Positions 1 to 6,671 of a stretch of DNA of 8,392 nucleotides are shown one piece after another; the first letter of the stretch is position 1, and every line of letters starts with the position of its first letter. The DNA is taken from NCBI GenBank assembly GCA_937919435.1, contig CALFRR010000185.1, forward strand, positions 1 to 8,392. Reading direction: 5' to 3'. The notes under the pieces are model-generated. The model was not told the origin of the DNA, made no database searches, and was given only the letters and a program-made list of their open reading frames with translations. This DNA comes from an uncultured Alphaproteobacteria bacterium. Lineage in GTDB: Bacteria > Pseudomonadota > Alphaproteobacteria > Rhizobiales > Ancalomicrobiaceae. The position numbers were made by a program, and so were the translations under genes.

Positions 1-434
1 TCGAGGGTGCCGCCGTTCTGCACGGTGGTGGCGGAGACCTGCGAGAGGACGCCGGTGCCGCCGACCAGCAGGGTGCCGGTGTCGACGGTGGTGGTGCCCG
101 TGTAGGTGTTGGTGCCGTCGAGTTGTGCCGTGCCGCCACCGGTCAGCGATACGGTGATCGCCCCGGTGTTGGTGATGTTGCCGGCGACGGTGAAGTTGCC
201 CAGACCGGTGTCCAGCGTCAGCGTGCCCGCGGGTGCCGCCGTGTAGGTGTCGCCCGGGTTGTCGGGCGGCGTCGTGGCGTCGATCGTGATGCCGCCGGTC
301 ACGTCGATGGTCGCCGCCAACGCCGATCCGTTCACCAGAAGGAAACAGACCGAAGCGAGGAGCGCCACGCGGCGTGCCTTCATGGCCACCGAGGAACCCG
401 TATTCCCGTTGGCTGCGAACGCGTCAGTGGACAT
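1..434 (-). CDS. Autotransporter (type V secretion) protein with PATR repeat, N-terminal part only
   Basis: The gene runs off the left edge, so only its first 144 codons are visible. It reads as an exported surface protein. A basic/hydrophobic signal peptide (MKARR followed by LLASVCFLLV) ends at SALA-A near residue 40. The mature part is rich in Gly, Thr, Asp and Val and contains one autotransporter-associated beta-strand repeat at about residues 101-127, with the core TNTYTGTTTVDTGTLLVGG. Such repeats build beta-helical passenger domains carried through the outer membrane by a C-terminal beta-barrel, which is not visible here. The start at 434 is preferred because GGGGA lies about six bases upstream; this puts 17 residues ahead of a second Met at 383, which alone would give a conventional 23-residue signal peptide. 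The visible mature part has no Lys or Arg and is acidic. It could also be a non-barrel repeat protein, since the barrel is unseen. The export signal and repeat are seen directly; the adhesin role is inferred. Confidence 0.8.
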   Translation of the reverse strand, partial: MSTDAFAANGNTGSSVAMKARRVALLASVCFLLVNGSALAATIDVTGGITIDATTPPDNPGDTYTAAPAGTLTLDTGLGNFTVAGNITNTGAITVSLTGGGTAQLDGTNTYTGTTTVDTGTLLVGGTGVLSQVSATTVQNGGTL

Positions 435-541
435 GATTTTCCCCGCAGAAAGCTGGTCAATTCCACAAAGGCCCACTGCGACGATAATCACCGATGCCGA
501 GCTCGTGCAACCGAACGGAACCGCGGAAAACCGCCGTCTAA

Positions 542-555
542 GGCTCGTACGAGCC
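542..555. promoter_or_regulatory. 14-base perfect palindrome, possible operator
   Basis: GGCTCGTACGAGCC is identical to its reverse complement. It lies about 108 bases upstream of the autotransporter start, in the divergent gap. Dyads of this size commonly bind dimeric repressors or activators, but the protein that would bind here is unknown and a chance palindrome cannot be excluded. Confidence 0.35.
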
Positions 556-584
556 GCCTCAGGCGTGGTATATTCGACCGGAAG

Positions 585-650
585 TGGTAAATTTGTGAAG
601 CGTGGCAATTACTTGAGTTTATATTAATATGCATTGGTGCAGCGGATTAC
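585..650. promoter_or_regulatory. AT-rich island, likely promoter region
   Basis: This local AT-rich stretch in an otherwise high-GC window contains the 10-base palindrome ATATTAATAT (621-630) and several TATATT/TATTAAT-like hexamers. It is the most plausible place for promoter melting in the divergent gap. No -35 box with correct spacing stands out, so direction and exact start sites are left open. Confidence 0.35.
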
Positions 651-884
651 CTCTTGGGAAGGTAGGTCGATGCGTATGAATGGTTAACAGAAGTTGAAAA
701 TTGTTGCGCGCCGGCAACAGTCGTGCGCCGGCGCATCCTTCTCCCCCGAAAAGCGGCGGAACAGAGCCGTCCGCAGGGGTTGTCCGGTCGGTTGCACGGG
801 TTGTCGATTGTGTCCGGAAACCGGCCGGAGATAGGATGGCGCCGCCGATGGCCGATGCCGCGGCCGAACGAGTCGGGGGCGGGG

Positions 885-2411
885 ATGAGTGGGGCGAGTT
901 GGGGCGACGGGTATACTGTCGATGCCGATTATGTGCGTGAGTATTTCGGTGACTGGATACCGGAGCGGATCCGTTTCGCCCTTGTTTCCAACGGCTGGCG
1001 GGCGCCGGAGTTGGGCTCCGCCTGCGAGCTCGGCTACGGTCAGGGCCTGACCCTGGCGATCTCCGCCGCCGCGGGCCCGGCCGCCTGGACCGGCACCGAC
1101 TTCAACCCCTCTCACGCGGTCTTCGCGCGTGCGCTGGTCGACGGCGAGGCGCGGGTCTACGACGACTCCTTCGCCGACTTCGTCGCCCGCGACGATCTGC
1201 CGACGTTCGACATGATCGTGCTCCACGGGATCTGGAGTTGGGTGTCGGAGGCGAATCGGGCGGTGATCGTCGAGTTCCTGCGCCGCCGCCTCGCGGTCGG
1301 CGGCGTCGTGTTCGTCAGCTACAACGTCCCTTACGGCTGGAGCTCGATCGCCGCGGTTCGGCATCTGATGAAGCGGTTCTACGAGACCCGGACCGATCGT
1401 TCGGCCGGGCTCGAGGCGCGGGTGCGTGCGACGGTGGCCTTCGCCGAAGGGCTGGTCGCGACCCGGGCCGGCCATCTCGCCGCCCAGCCGCAGGCTGCCG
1501 ATCGGATCGCCCGTCTGAAGACCCTCGACTGGCGCTACGTGCTGCACGAGTACCTGAACGAGGATTGGCGACCCGACTATTTCGCCGACGTCGTCGAGAC
1601 GCTCTCGGCGGGCGCCAGGCTCACCTGGGCGTGCCCGGCGCATTTCCACGATCAGGTCGACATCCTCTCGCTCAACTCCGAGCAGATCCGATCGGTCGCG
1701 GAGATCGGCGATCCGATCGCCCGTGAGACGATGCGCGACTTCTTCTGCAATCGGAACTTCCGACGCGATCTGTTCCTGCGCGGCGGATCGCGGATCGCCG
1801 GGCGGCGGCAGCGCGAGGCGCTCTCCGGCTTCACGCTGACGCTCCTGACCCGCCGCCGCGACGTCTCGCCGACGATCGGCGCCGCCGGTCATGCGGCCCA
1901 GCTCCAGCCGGCCGTCTACGAACCGATCCTCGATCGGCTCGCCGCCGGACCGGTCGGCGTCGGCGAACTGATCGCGCGCCACGAGGCGAACGGCATCTCT
2001 CTCGGCCAGACGGTCGAGGCGATCCGGATCCTGCTCGGCCGCTACGAGGTCGGCTTCGTCCAGGAGGAGGCGGTGATCGCCGCGCGCCGCCCCGCCACCG
2101 ACGCCCTGAACCGCCGGCTGCTCGATCTCGCCGGCGAGGATCTGCGGTTCCTGGCGAGCCCGGTGATCGGTGCCGGTGTGCCGGTCGAGTCGATCCATCA
2201 GTTCTTCGTCGCCGCCCGGCTCGCCGGTCGCACCACGGTGTCAGAACTCGCCGAGCACGCGCTCTCCGCTCTCACCGCGAACGGACGTACGTTGGTCGAC
2301 GAAGGGCGGGCGATCACCGATCCGGTGCTCGCCCGGGAGAAGATGACGAAGATCGCCGAAGGGTTCCTCGAAGCGCGCTTGCCGGTGCTCGAGGCGCTGC
2401 AGGTGGTCTGA
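885..2411 (+). CDS. Class I SAM-dependent methyltransferase with PKMT-type regulatory domain
   Basis: This is a predicted cytoplasmic methyltransferase of 508 residues. The N-terminal Rossmann domain (about 1-160) shows motif I ELGYGQG at 48-54, the acidic residue D72 in TGTDFNP, the strand FDMIVLHGIWSW at 108-119 and SYNVPYGW at 145-152. A second domain at about 215-300 carries the conserved run HEYLNEDWRPDYF, then the segment around DPIARETMRDFF and FRRDLFLRGG; this matches the methyltransferase regulatory domain (PF10119) as I know it. The same layout occurs in the Rickettsia lysine methyltransferases PKMT1/PKMT2, which act on the autotransporter OmpB. The remaining ~200 residues are helical with no motif I recognise. 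The start at 885 was chosen because MSGASWGDGYTVDADY matches the family N-terminus, although the frame is open back to 723 and the ribosome site (GGGGGCGGGG) is poor. The gene is divergent from an autotransporter gene. Lysine specificity and the substrate are inferred. Confidence 0.85.
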   Translation: MSGASWGDGYTVDADYVREYFGDWIPERIRFALVSNGWRAPELGSACELGYGQGLTLAISAAAGPAAWTGTDFNPSHAVFARALVDGEARVYDDSFADFVARDDLPTFDMIVLHGIWSWVSEANRAVIVEFLRRRLAVGGVVFVSYNVPYGWSSIAAVRHLMKRFYETRTDRSAGLEARVRATVAFAEGLVATRAGHLAAQPQAADRIARLKTLDWRYVLHEYLNEDWRPDYFADVVETLSAGARLTWACPAHFHDQVDILSLNSEQIRSVAEIGDPIARETMRDFFCNRNFRRDLFLRGGSRIAGRRQREALSGFTLTLLTRRRDVSPTIGAAGHAAQLQPAVYEPILDRLAAGPVGVGELIARHEANGISLGQTVEAIRILLGRYEVGFVQEEAVIAARRPATDALNRRLLDLAGEDLRFLASPVIGAGVPVESIHQFFVAARLAGRTTVSELAEHALSALTANGRTLVDEGRAITDPVLAREKMTKIAEGFLEARLPVLEALQVV

Positions 2412-2429
2412 GACCGAAGTGGGGGCCTG

Positions 2430-2451
2430 CGGCGGCGGAAAACCGCCGCCG
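2430..2451 (+). terminator. Hairpin after methyltransferase gene, possible terminator
   Basis: A perfect 9-base stem CGGCGGCGG / CCGCCGCCG closes an AAAA loop, starting 19 bases after the methyltransferase stop. There is no run of T after it, so classic intrinsic termination is uncertain. It may instead protect the transcript's 3' end or be a pausing site. Confidence 0.45.
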
Positions 2452-2566
2452 TCGGCGGCTCGTCTGGCTTTCGCCTCAAATCGATGACACTATCGCCGCG
2501 CGTGTCGGCAGGGGATGTCGCCACCGCGGTTCGGCACCGATCAGGGGGGAGCCGGATCGGCGCGGC

Positions 2567-2694
2567 CGGGTTTTCCGGATGCCGTGCGACGACGGGTGGA
2601 TGTTTGCCCATCCGGACGATCGATGTTCCTTCGACCGCCGAGCGGCCGTCCGCCGGCAGCGGTCGGCCTCGGATGCGTTGGGCGGGTTTTCCGG
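2567..2694. repeat. 12-base direct repeat upstream of vgrG
   Basis: CGGGTTTTCCGG occurs at 2567-2578 and again at 2683-2694, 116 bases apart. The second copy ends just before the vgrG ribosome-binding site. Each copy is itself an imperfect dyad (CGG..CCG). It could be a paired regulator site controlling vgrG or a chance similarity; both copies lie outside genes. Confidence 0.35.
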
Positions 2695-2705
2695 TCGAGG
2701 GTGCC

Positions 2706-4610
2706 ATGGCCAATTCCAAGCAGCAGAGACGGATCGCGATCCTCACCACGCCGCTCGGAGAAGACGTCGTCCTCTTCGATCAGATGACGGTGACCGAAGG
2801 TCTCGCCGAGTGTTTCGACATCTCCGTCGATGCGCTCGCCGACCGTGACGACGTCGACTTCACGCCCGCCCTCGGCCGCAACTGCAACGTCGAAGTGAAG
2901 AGCTACGACGGGCTCGCCCGCAACTTCAACGGTGTGCTCGTCGCCACCCAGTGGCACGGCCTCTCCGACGGCATGCATTCCTACCGGCTCGAACTGCGCC
3001 CCTGGTTCTGGCTGTTGCAGTTCACCACCGACATGCGGTTCTTCCAGAACAAGAACGTCCCGGACATCATCCGGGAGGTGTTCACCGATGCCGGGTTCAG
3101 CGACTTCGACGTGCGGCTCACCGGCAACTACGATCCGCTCGAATATTGCGTCCAGTTTCGGGAGTCGTCGTTCAATTTCGTCTCGCGGCTGATGGAAGAG
3201 TACGGCATCTATTATTATTTCGAACATTCGAAGAGCAAGCACGTGATGGTGCTCGCCGACGCCCCCAGTGCGCACAAGCCGATCCCCGGCAAGGGCGAAC
3301 TGCCGTTCATCCCGTTGACCGGACAGTACGGCCGCACCCAGGAGCACCTCCACACCTGGACCAGCGAACGGCTGTTCCGGACCGGCAAGGTGACCTTCAA
3401 CGACTACGACTTCGAGAAGCCGAACACCAATCTGGTCACCATGAAGGAGGCGGCGGAGAGCTACCGGCACTCCAAGCTGGAGCTCTACGACTTTCCCGGC
3501 CGCTACACCGAGACCGGCCGCGGCGAGACCCTCGCCCGGATCCGGCTGGAGGCCGAGCAGGCACTCGATCACCGGCGTTCGGCGACCGGCGAGGCGGTCA
3601 ACGTCTTCGCCGGTGGCAAGATCAGGCTGTCGCGTCACCCGACCGGCGGCGAGAACGGCGATTACGTGGTGGTCCACGCCAGCCATTCGGTGGTCGGCTC
3701 GTCCTATCGTTCGAAGAGTTCGGCGGCCCGCGACACCTATTCCGGCCACTACGTCCTGATGAAGGCGTCGACCCAGTTCCGCGCGCCGCTCCACACCCGC
3801 AAGCCGGTGGTGCACGGCATCCAGACCGCCAAGGTGGTCGGCGAGCAGGGCGAGGAGATCACCGTCGACAAGTACGGGCGGATCAAGGTCCAGTTCCCCT
3901 GGGACCGCAAGAAGAAGCAGTCGTGCTGGATCCGAGTCGGCCGGATCTGGTCGGGCAAGCAATGGGGCGACCTGTTCCATCCGCGCCACGGCCAGGAGGT
4001 GGTGGTCGACTTCCTCGAAGGCGATCCCGACCGGCCGTTGATCGTCGGCGCCGTCTACAACGGCGACAACACGACACCCTATCCGTTGCCCCAGGAGAAG
4101 ACCAAGGGCGGCATCAAGACCAACTCGACCAAGGGCGGCGGCGGCTTCAACGAACTGTTCTTCGAGGACAAGAAGAACTCCGAACTGATCCACATGCGGG
4201 CCGAGAAGGACCTCGACGTCCTCGTCCGCCACCAGGAGACCCGGACCATCGGGCCGGAGTTCAAGACCCCGCAGGGCACCTATTCGCGCAAGACCGTTCT
4301 GAAGAACGGCGACGACGAATTCAGCATCGACAAGGGCGATCGCAAGGGGACCATCGGTCACGACGACCTCCTGGAGGTCAAGAACGACCAGAAGGTCCAT
4401 GTGCTGAAGACCATCGCGATCACCGCCGACGTCAAGCTGACGCTGACCGTCGGGTCCAGCACGATCGTCATGGAGCCGGCCAAGATCACCGTGTCCTCGC
4501 CGCAGATCGAGGTGAACGCCTCGGCCTCGCTCGACGCCACTTCGGTGAGCACCACGGTGTCCGGCACCGGCCTGCTCACCCTCCAGGGCGGACTGGTGAA
4601 GATCAACTGA
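2706..4610 (+). CDS. vgrG: Type VI secretion system tip protein VgrG (TssI)
   Basis: VgrG trimers form the spike on the Hcp tube of the T6SS and carry effectors into target cells. The 634-residue protein has the expected order. The gp27-like (Phage_GPD) part covers about 10-350, with the signature VQFRESSFNFVSRLMEEYGIYYYF near 149-172. The gp5-like OB-fold covers about 370-460, with GRIKVQFPWDR at 391-401, CWIRVG near 407-412 and the run HPRHGQEVVVDFLEGDPDRP around 425-443. The NELFFEDKK segment at 482-490 begins the needle, and the C-terminal beta-repeat tail ends in GGLVKIN. Length and ending are those of a plain VgrG; no effector domain is fused, so cargo must bind through a PAAR or adaptor protein. 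The start at 2706 is set by GAGGG at 2697-2701 and by homology. The stop overlaps a possible ATG (TGATG, 4608-4612) in the frame of the next gene. No other T6SS structural gene is visible. Confidence 0.95.
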   Translation: MANSKQQRRIAILTTPLGEDVVLFDQMTVTEGLAECFDISVDALADRDDVDFTPALGRNCNVEVKSYDGLARNFNGVLVATQWHGLSDGMHSYRLELRPWFWLLQFTTDMRFFQNKNVPDIIREVFTDAGFSDFDVRLTGNYDPLEYCVQFRESSFNFVSRLMEEYGIYYYFEHSKSKHVMVLADAPSAHKPIPGKGELPFIPLTGQYGRTQEHLHTWTSERLFRTGKVTFNDYDFEKPNTNLVTMKEAAESYRHSKLELYDFPGRYTETGRGETLARIRLEAEQALDHRRSATGEAVNVFAGGKIRLSRHPTGGENGDYVVVHASHSVVGSSYRSKSSAARDTYSGHYVLMKASTQFRAPLHTRKPVVHGIQTAKVVGEQGEEITVDKYGRIKVQFPWDRKKKQSCWIRVGRIWSGKQWGDLFHPRHGQEVVVDFLEGDPDRPLIVGAVYNGDNTTPYPLPQEKTKGGIKTNSTKGGGGFNELFFEDKKNSELIHMRAEKDLDVLVRHQETRTIGPEFKTPQGTYSRKTVLKNGDDEFSIDKGDRKGTIGHDDLLEVKNDQKVHVLKTIAITADVKLTLTVGSSTIVMEPAKITVSSPQIEVNASASLDATSVSTTVSGTGLLTLQGGLVKIN

Positions 4611-4691
4611 TGCCGGCGGGGAGCGGTCGCGCCCCGCTCACGACGGCATCTTCCGTGGATGGTTCGTGTGGTCCGGCGGGCGGGCCGGGGA

Positions 4692-4697
4692 GAGAGG
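4692..4697 (+). promoter_or_regulatory. Ribosome-binding site deciding the start of the 199-residue gene
   Basis: GAGAGG sits eight bases before the ATG at 4706. It favours that start over the in-frame ATG at 4610 that overlaps the vgrG stop; the residues between the two look like translated noncoding DNA. Confidence 0.6.
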
Positions 4698-4705
4698 CGA
4701 AGGTC

Positions 4706-5305
4706 ATGCGTCGCATTCGTTTCGGAACCATCGGAGACGTCCACGAAGCCTTTCCCGCGCTCGCCGAGGCGGTGGCGCCGACGGCGCCCGACGAACCGCC
4801 GATCGAACACGTCGAACGGCTCGTCCGTGAGGGACGCCTCGCCGATGCGATCGCCGTCTTCGCCTTCCTGCTGCCGCGCCGCGAAGCGGTGTGGTGGGGC
4901 TGCCGCTGTGTGATGAGCGCCGGCGACGTCGTCGAGGCGTCCGACCGTCGGTCCTGGGCGATCGCCGCCAACTGGGTCCGCAGCCCCGACGAACAACGTC
5001 GCCGCGCCGCGCTGGAGGACGGCGAGACCGCCGCCCAGAGTCGGCCGACCACCTGGCTGGTCCGCGCCGCCGCCTGGTCGGGCGGATCGATGGTGCCGGC
5101 CGAAGCCGGTACGGTGCTGCCGCCGCCGGATCTCACCGCCCGCGCTCTGCGAGCCGGGCTGTCGATCTCGCTCGGCGTCCATTCGCAGGAGAAGGCGGCG
5201 CTCGAACGCACCTTCGTCGACCACGGCCTGGAGATCGCTCTGGCCGAGACCGATCTCGCCGACGATCTCGCCGAGTTCCAGAAGCGATTGATCGCCAAGG
5301 GCTGA
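4706..5305 (+). CDS. DUF6931-like protein downstream of vgrG, candidate T6SS accessory protein
   Basis: This 199-residue protein has no signal peptide or membrane segment. It matches from memory the DUF6931 pattern found beside T6SS genes in proteobacteria. Visible marks are LLPRREAVWWGCRCVM (55-70), then WAIAANWVRSPDEQRRRAA (84-102), AAWSGGSMVP (122-131) and LPPPDL (138-143), with a helical, acidic tail. The family's biochemical role is not known to me. It begins 95 bases after the vgrG stop with its own ribosome site and no terminator between, so cotranscription is likely. The position just behind vgrG is where adaptors or effectors of a VgrG usually lie, which makes an adaptor, chaperone or cargo role possible. 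A longer form starting at 4610 (TGATG overlap, 231 residues) is an alternative. The family call is moderately sure; the function is inferred from context only. Confidence 0.7.
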   Translation: MRRIRFGTIGDVHEAFPALAEAVAPTAPDEPPIEHVERLVREGRLADAIAVFAFLLPRREAVWWGCRCVMSAGDVVEASDRRSWAIAANWVRSPDEQRRRAALEDGETAAQSRPTTWLVRAAAWSGGSMVPAEAGTVLPPPDLTARALRAGLSISLGVHSQEKAALERTFVDHGLEIALAETDLADDLAEFQKRLIAKG

Positions 5306-5336
5306 GCCATCCGGTGGCGGCGCACCCGGCCGGCGG

Positions 5337-6671
5337 TCAGAGCGGCGGTTCGACCCCGATCGGCAGGTCGATCCGGGCGATCGTGCCGTGCGGCTCCGCC
5401 GCCAGGATGCTCAGCCGGCCACCGTGGATCTCCGCCACCGCGCGTGCGATCGCCAGACCCAGGCCGAAACCGGTGGAGCCGTCGAGCCGGCGGGCGGCAT
5501 CGCCGCGCACGAACGGTTGCTGCATCGCCTCGCGCTCTGCCTCCGGAATGCCCGGGCCGTCGTCCTCGACCTCGATCGCCACGCCGGTCGGCGTCTCGGC
5601 GACCCGCAGGCGGACGCTGGTGCCGTACTTCACCGCGTTGTCGACGAGGTTGGTCAGCGCCCGGGTCACCGCCTGCCCCTGCAGGCGGACGACCAGGTGT
5701 TCGGGACCCTCGAAGGCGACGGTGTGACCGAGATCGGTCCACTGGTCGGCGAGGGTTTCGACCAGCGCCACCAGATCGACCAGTTCCGGCGGCTCGTCGT
5801 AGCGGCCCTCGCGCAGGAAGTTGAGCGCGCCTTCGATCATTCCGGTCATCAGTTCGAGGTCGCTCAGCATCTCCCGCCGGAGGTCGTCGTTGCCGATGAA
5901 CTCCGTGCGCAGTCGGAGCCGGGTGATCGGGGTCCGGAGATCGTGGCCCATCGCGGCGAGCATCCGGGTCCGGTCCTCGACCAGCGCCCGGATCCGGTTG
6001 CGCATCGCGTCGAAGGCGGCGAGGGCGACCCGCACCTCGTCCGGCCCGGCACCGGCCAACGGCTTCGGTTCGCGTTCGATGTCGAAGTCGCGGGCCGCTT
6101 CGGCCAGCGCCCGCAACGGGCGGGTCAGGGCGCCGACCGCCCACACGCCGAGCAGGACCGTCAGGAACACCGCGAAGATCAGGCTCGCCGTGGCCGGTCC
6201 GATCATCGGCGGCGGTGGCCGGCGCGGCGCGGTGAAGAGGAGCCACTCGGACGCCCCGAGTCCGATGGCCAGTCGCTCCTCGCGTCCCTCCGCTCCGTCC
6301 GGCGGGACGGCGATCAGGTTGCCGGGGACGAGGCGGCGGAGGTCTTCGACCATTCGGTCGCGATCGCCGGGACCGACGTCCAACGGGCGGCCACCCTCCG
6401 GTGGCCGGTCGACGAGGCCGATACCGGCCGACGGGAAGGTCCGCGCGATCGCCTCGACCGCCACCCGCCGATCCTCGCCCGGTGACCGCTCCAGGATCAG
6501 ACGGACCAGCGTACCGATGTGCGCCTGCTCTTCGGGCGGACGGAACTCGGGCTTCAGGAAGTGGAAGAGTACGGAGACGGCGATCTGGATGACGATCACC
6601 GACACGATCACCACGCTGGCCAGCTGGGCGGTGATCCGGGTCGGTCCGAGGGCGCGCAAGCGTGCTCTCAC
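5337..6671 (-). CDS. EnvZ-type sensor histidine kinase
   Basis: This inner-membrane sensor kinase of 444 residues is predicted to autophosphorylate on His and pass phosphate to the regulator encoded just upstream. Domains in order: first membrane helix about 14-38; a ~118-residue periplasmic sensor part with no recognised fold; second helix about 158-180; HAMP to about 235; the dimerisation H-box MGHDLRTPITRLRLRTEF with phospho-acceptor H243; N-box NLVDNAVKYG (341-350); G1 box EDDGPGIP (369-376); F-box near QPFVRG (385-390); and G2 box GFGLGLAI (401-408). All catalytic motifs are intact. The HDLRTP and N-box forms are those of the EnvZ/RstB class. The start is GTG, overlapping the regulator's stop as GTGA, so the two are translationally coupled. 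The gene converges on the 199-residue gene with only 31 bases between stops. The signal sensed cannot be told from sequence. Confidence 0.93.
   Translation of the reverse strand: MRARLRALGPTRITAQLASVVIVSVIVIQIAVSVLFHFLKPEFRPPEEQAHIGTLVRLILERSPGEDRRVAVEAIARTFPSAGIGLVDRPPEGGRPLDVGPGDRDRMVEDLRRLVPGNLIAVPPDGAEGREERLAIGLGASEWLLFTAPRRPPPPMIGPATASLIFAVFLTVLLGVWAVGALTRPLRALAEAARDFDIEREPKPLAGAGPDEVRVALAAFDAMRNRIRALVEDRTRMLAAMGHDLRTPITRLRLRTEFIGNDDLRREMLSDLELMTGMIEGALNFLREGRYDEPPELVDLVALVETLADQWTDLGHTVAFEGPEHLVVRLQGQAVTRALTNLVDNAVKYGTSVRLRVAETPTGVAIEVEDDGPGIPEAEREAMQQPFVRGDAARRLDGSTGFGLGLAIARAVAEIHGGRLSILAAEPHGTIARIDLPIGVEPPL

Larger units (their letters stand above)
435..884. other. Divergent intergenic region between autotransporter and methyltransferase genes
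   Basis: There is no convincing gene in these 450 bases. The two outward-facing genes must draw their promoters from here. The stretch around 585-700 is clearly more AT-rich than the rest of the window, and a 14-base perfect palindrome lies at 542-555. Open frames exist across the right-hand part, but their translations are Arg/Pro-rich and look like GC-biased noncoding DNA. I could not pick a clear -35/-10 pair for either direction. Confidence 0.6.
2412..2705. other. Intergenic region between methyltransferase gene and vgrG
   Basis: These 294 bases hold a hairpin just after the methyltransferase stop and a 12-base direct repeat. The vgrG frame stays open upstream to 2484, but those 74 extra codons do not resemble any VgrG N-terminus, so they are taken as noncoding. 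I scanned for a sigma-54 promoter (TGGC-N8-TTGC spacing) and found none. No sigma-70 promoter is clear. Confidence 0.55.

Noticed and set aside
123..627. Two plus-strand open frames over the autotransporter N-terminus
   Set aside because: They are antisense to a reading frame with a signal peptide and PATR repeat, and their translations have no recognisable features.
836..940. Possible 34-codon leader frame with GGAG before its ATG, overlapping the methyltransferase start
   Set aside because: The ribosome site is better than that of the methyltransferase, but the peptide looks like noncoding GC-rich DNA and there is no attenuator structure to support a regulatory leader.
684..2198. Long minus-strand open frame opposite the methyltransferase gene
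   Set aside because: Its Arg/Asp-rich translation has no domain, and it mirrors the codon pattern of the well-supported plus-strand gene; this is common in high-GC DNA.
2541..4400. Long minus-strand open frame opposite vgrG
   Set aside because: The translation is low-complexity, rich in His, Val and Asp, and lies entirely antisense to an unmistakable VgrG.
2951..4609. Plus-strand frame overlapping vgrG that runs into the 199-residue gene
   Set aside because: The part inside vgrG is an out-of-frame Arg/Gln/Pro-rich shadow; only the part from 4706 is a plausible protein.
5306..5336. Possible bidirectional terminator between convergent genes
   Set aside because: Only CCGGTG pairing with CACCCGG, with a bulged base and no T run, can be drawn; this is too weak to call.
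4603..6246. Minus-strand frame across the kinase and the 199-residue gene
   Set aside because: It is an out-of-frame shadow of the kinase and antisense to the 199-residue gene, with no domain signal.
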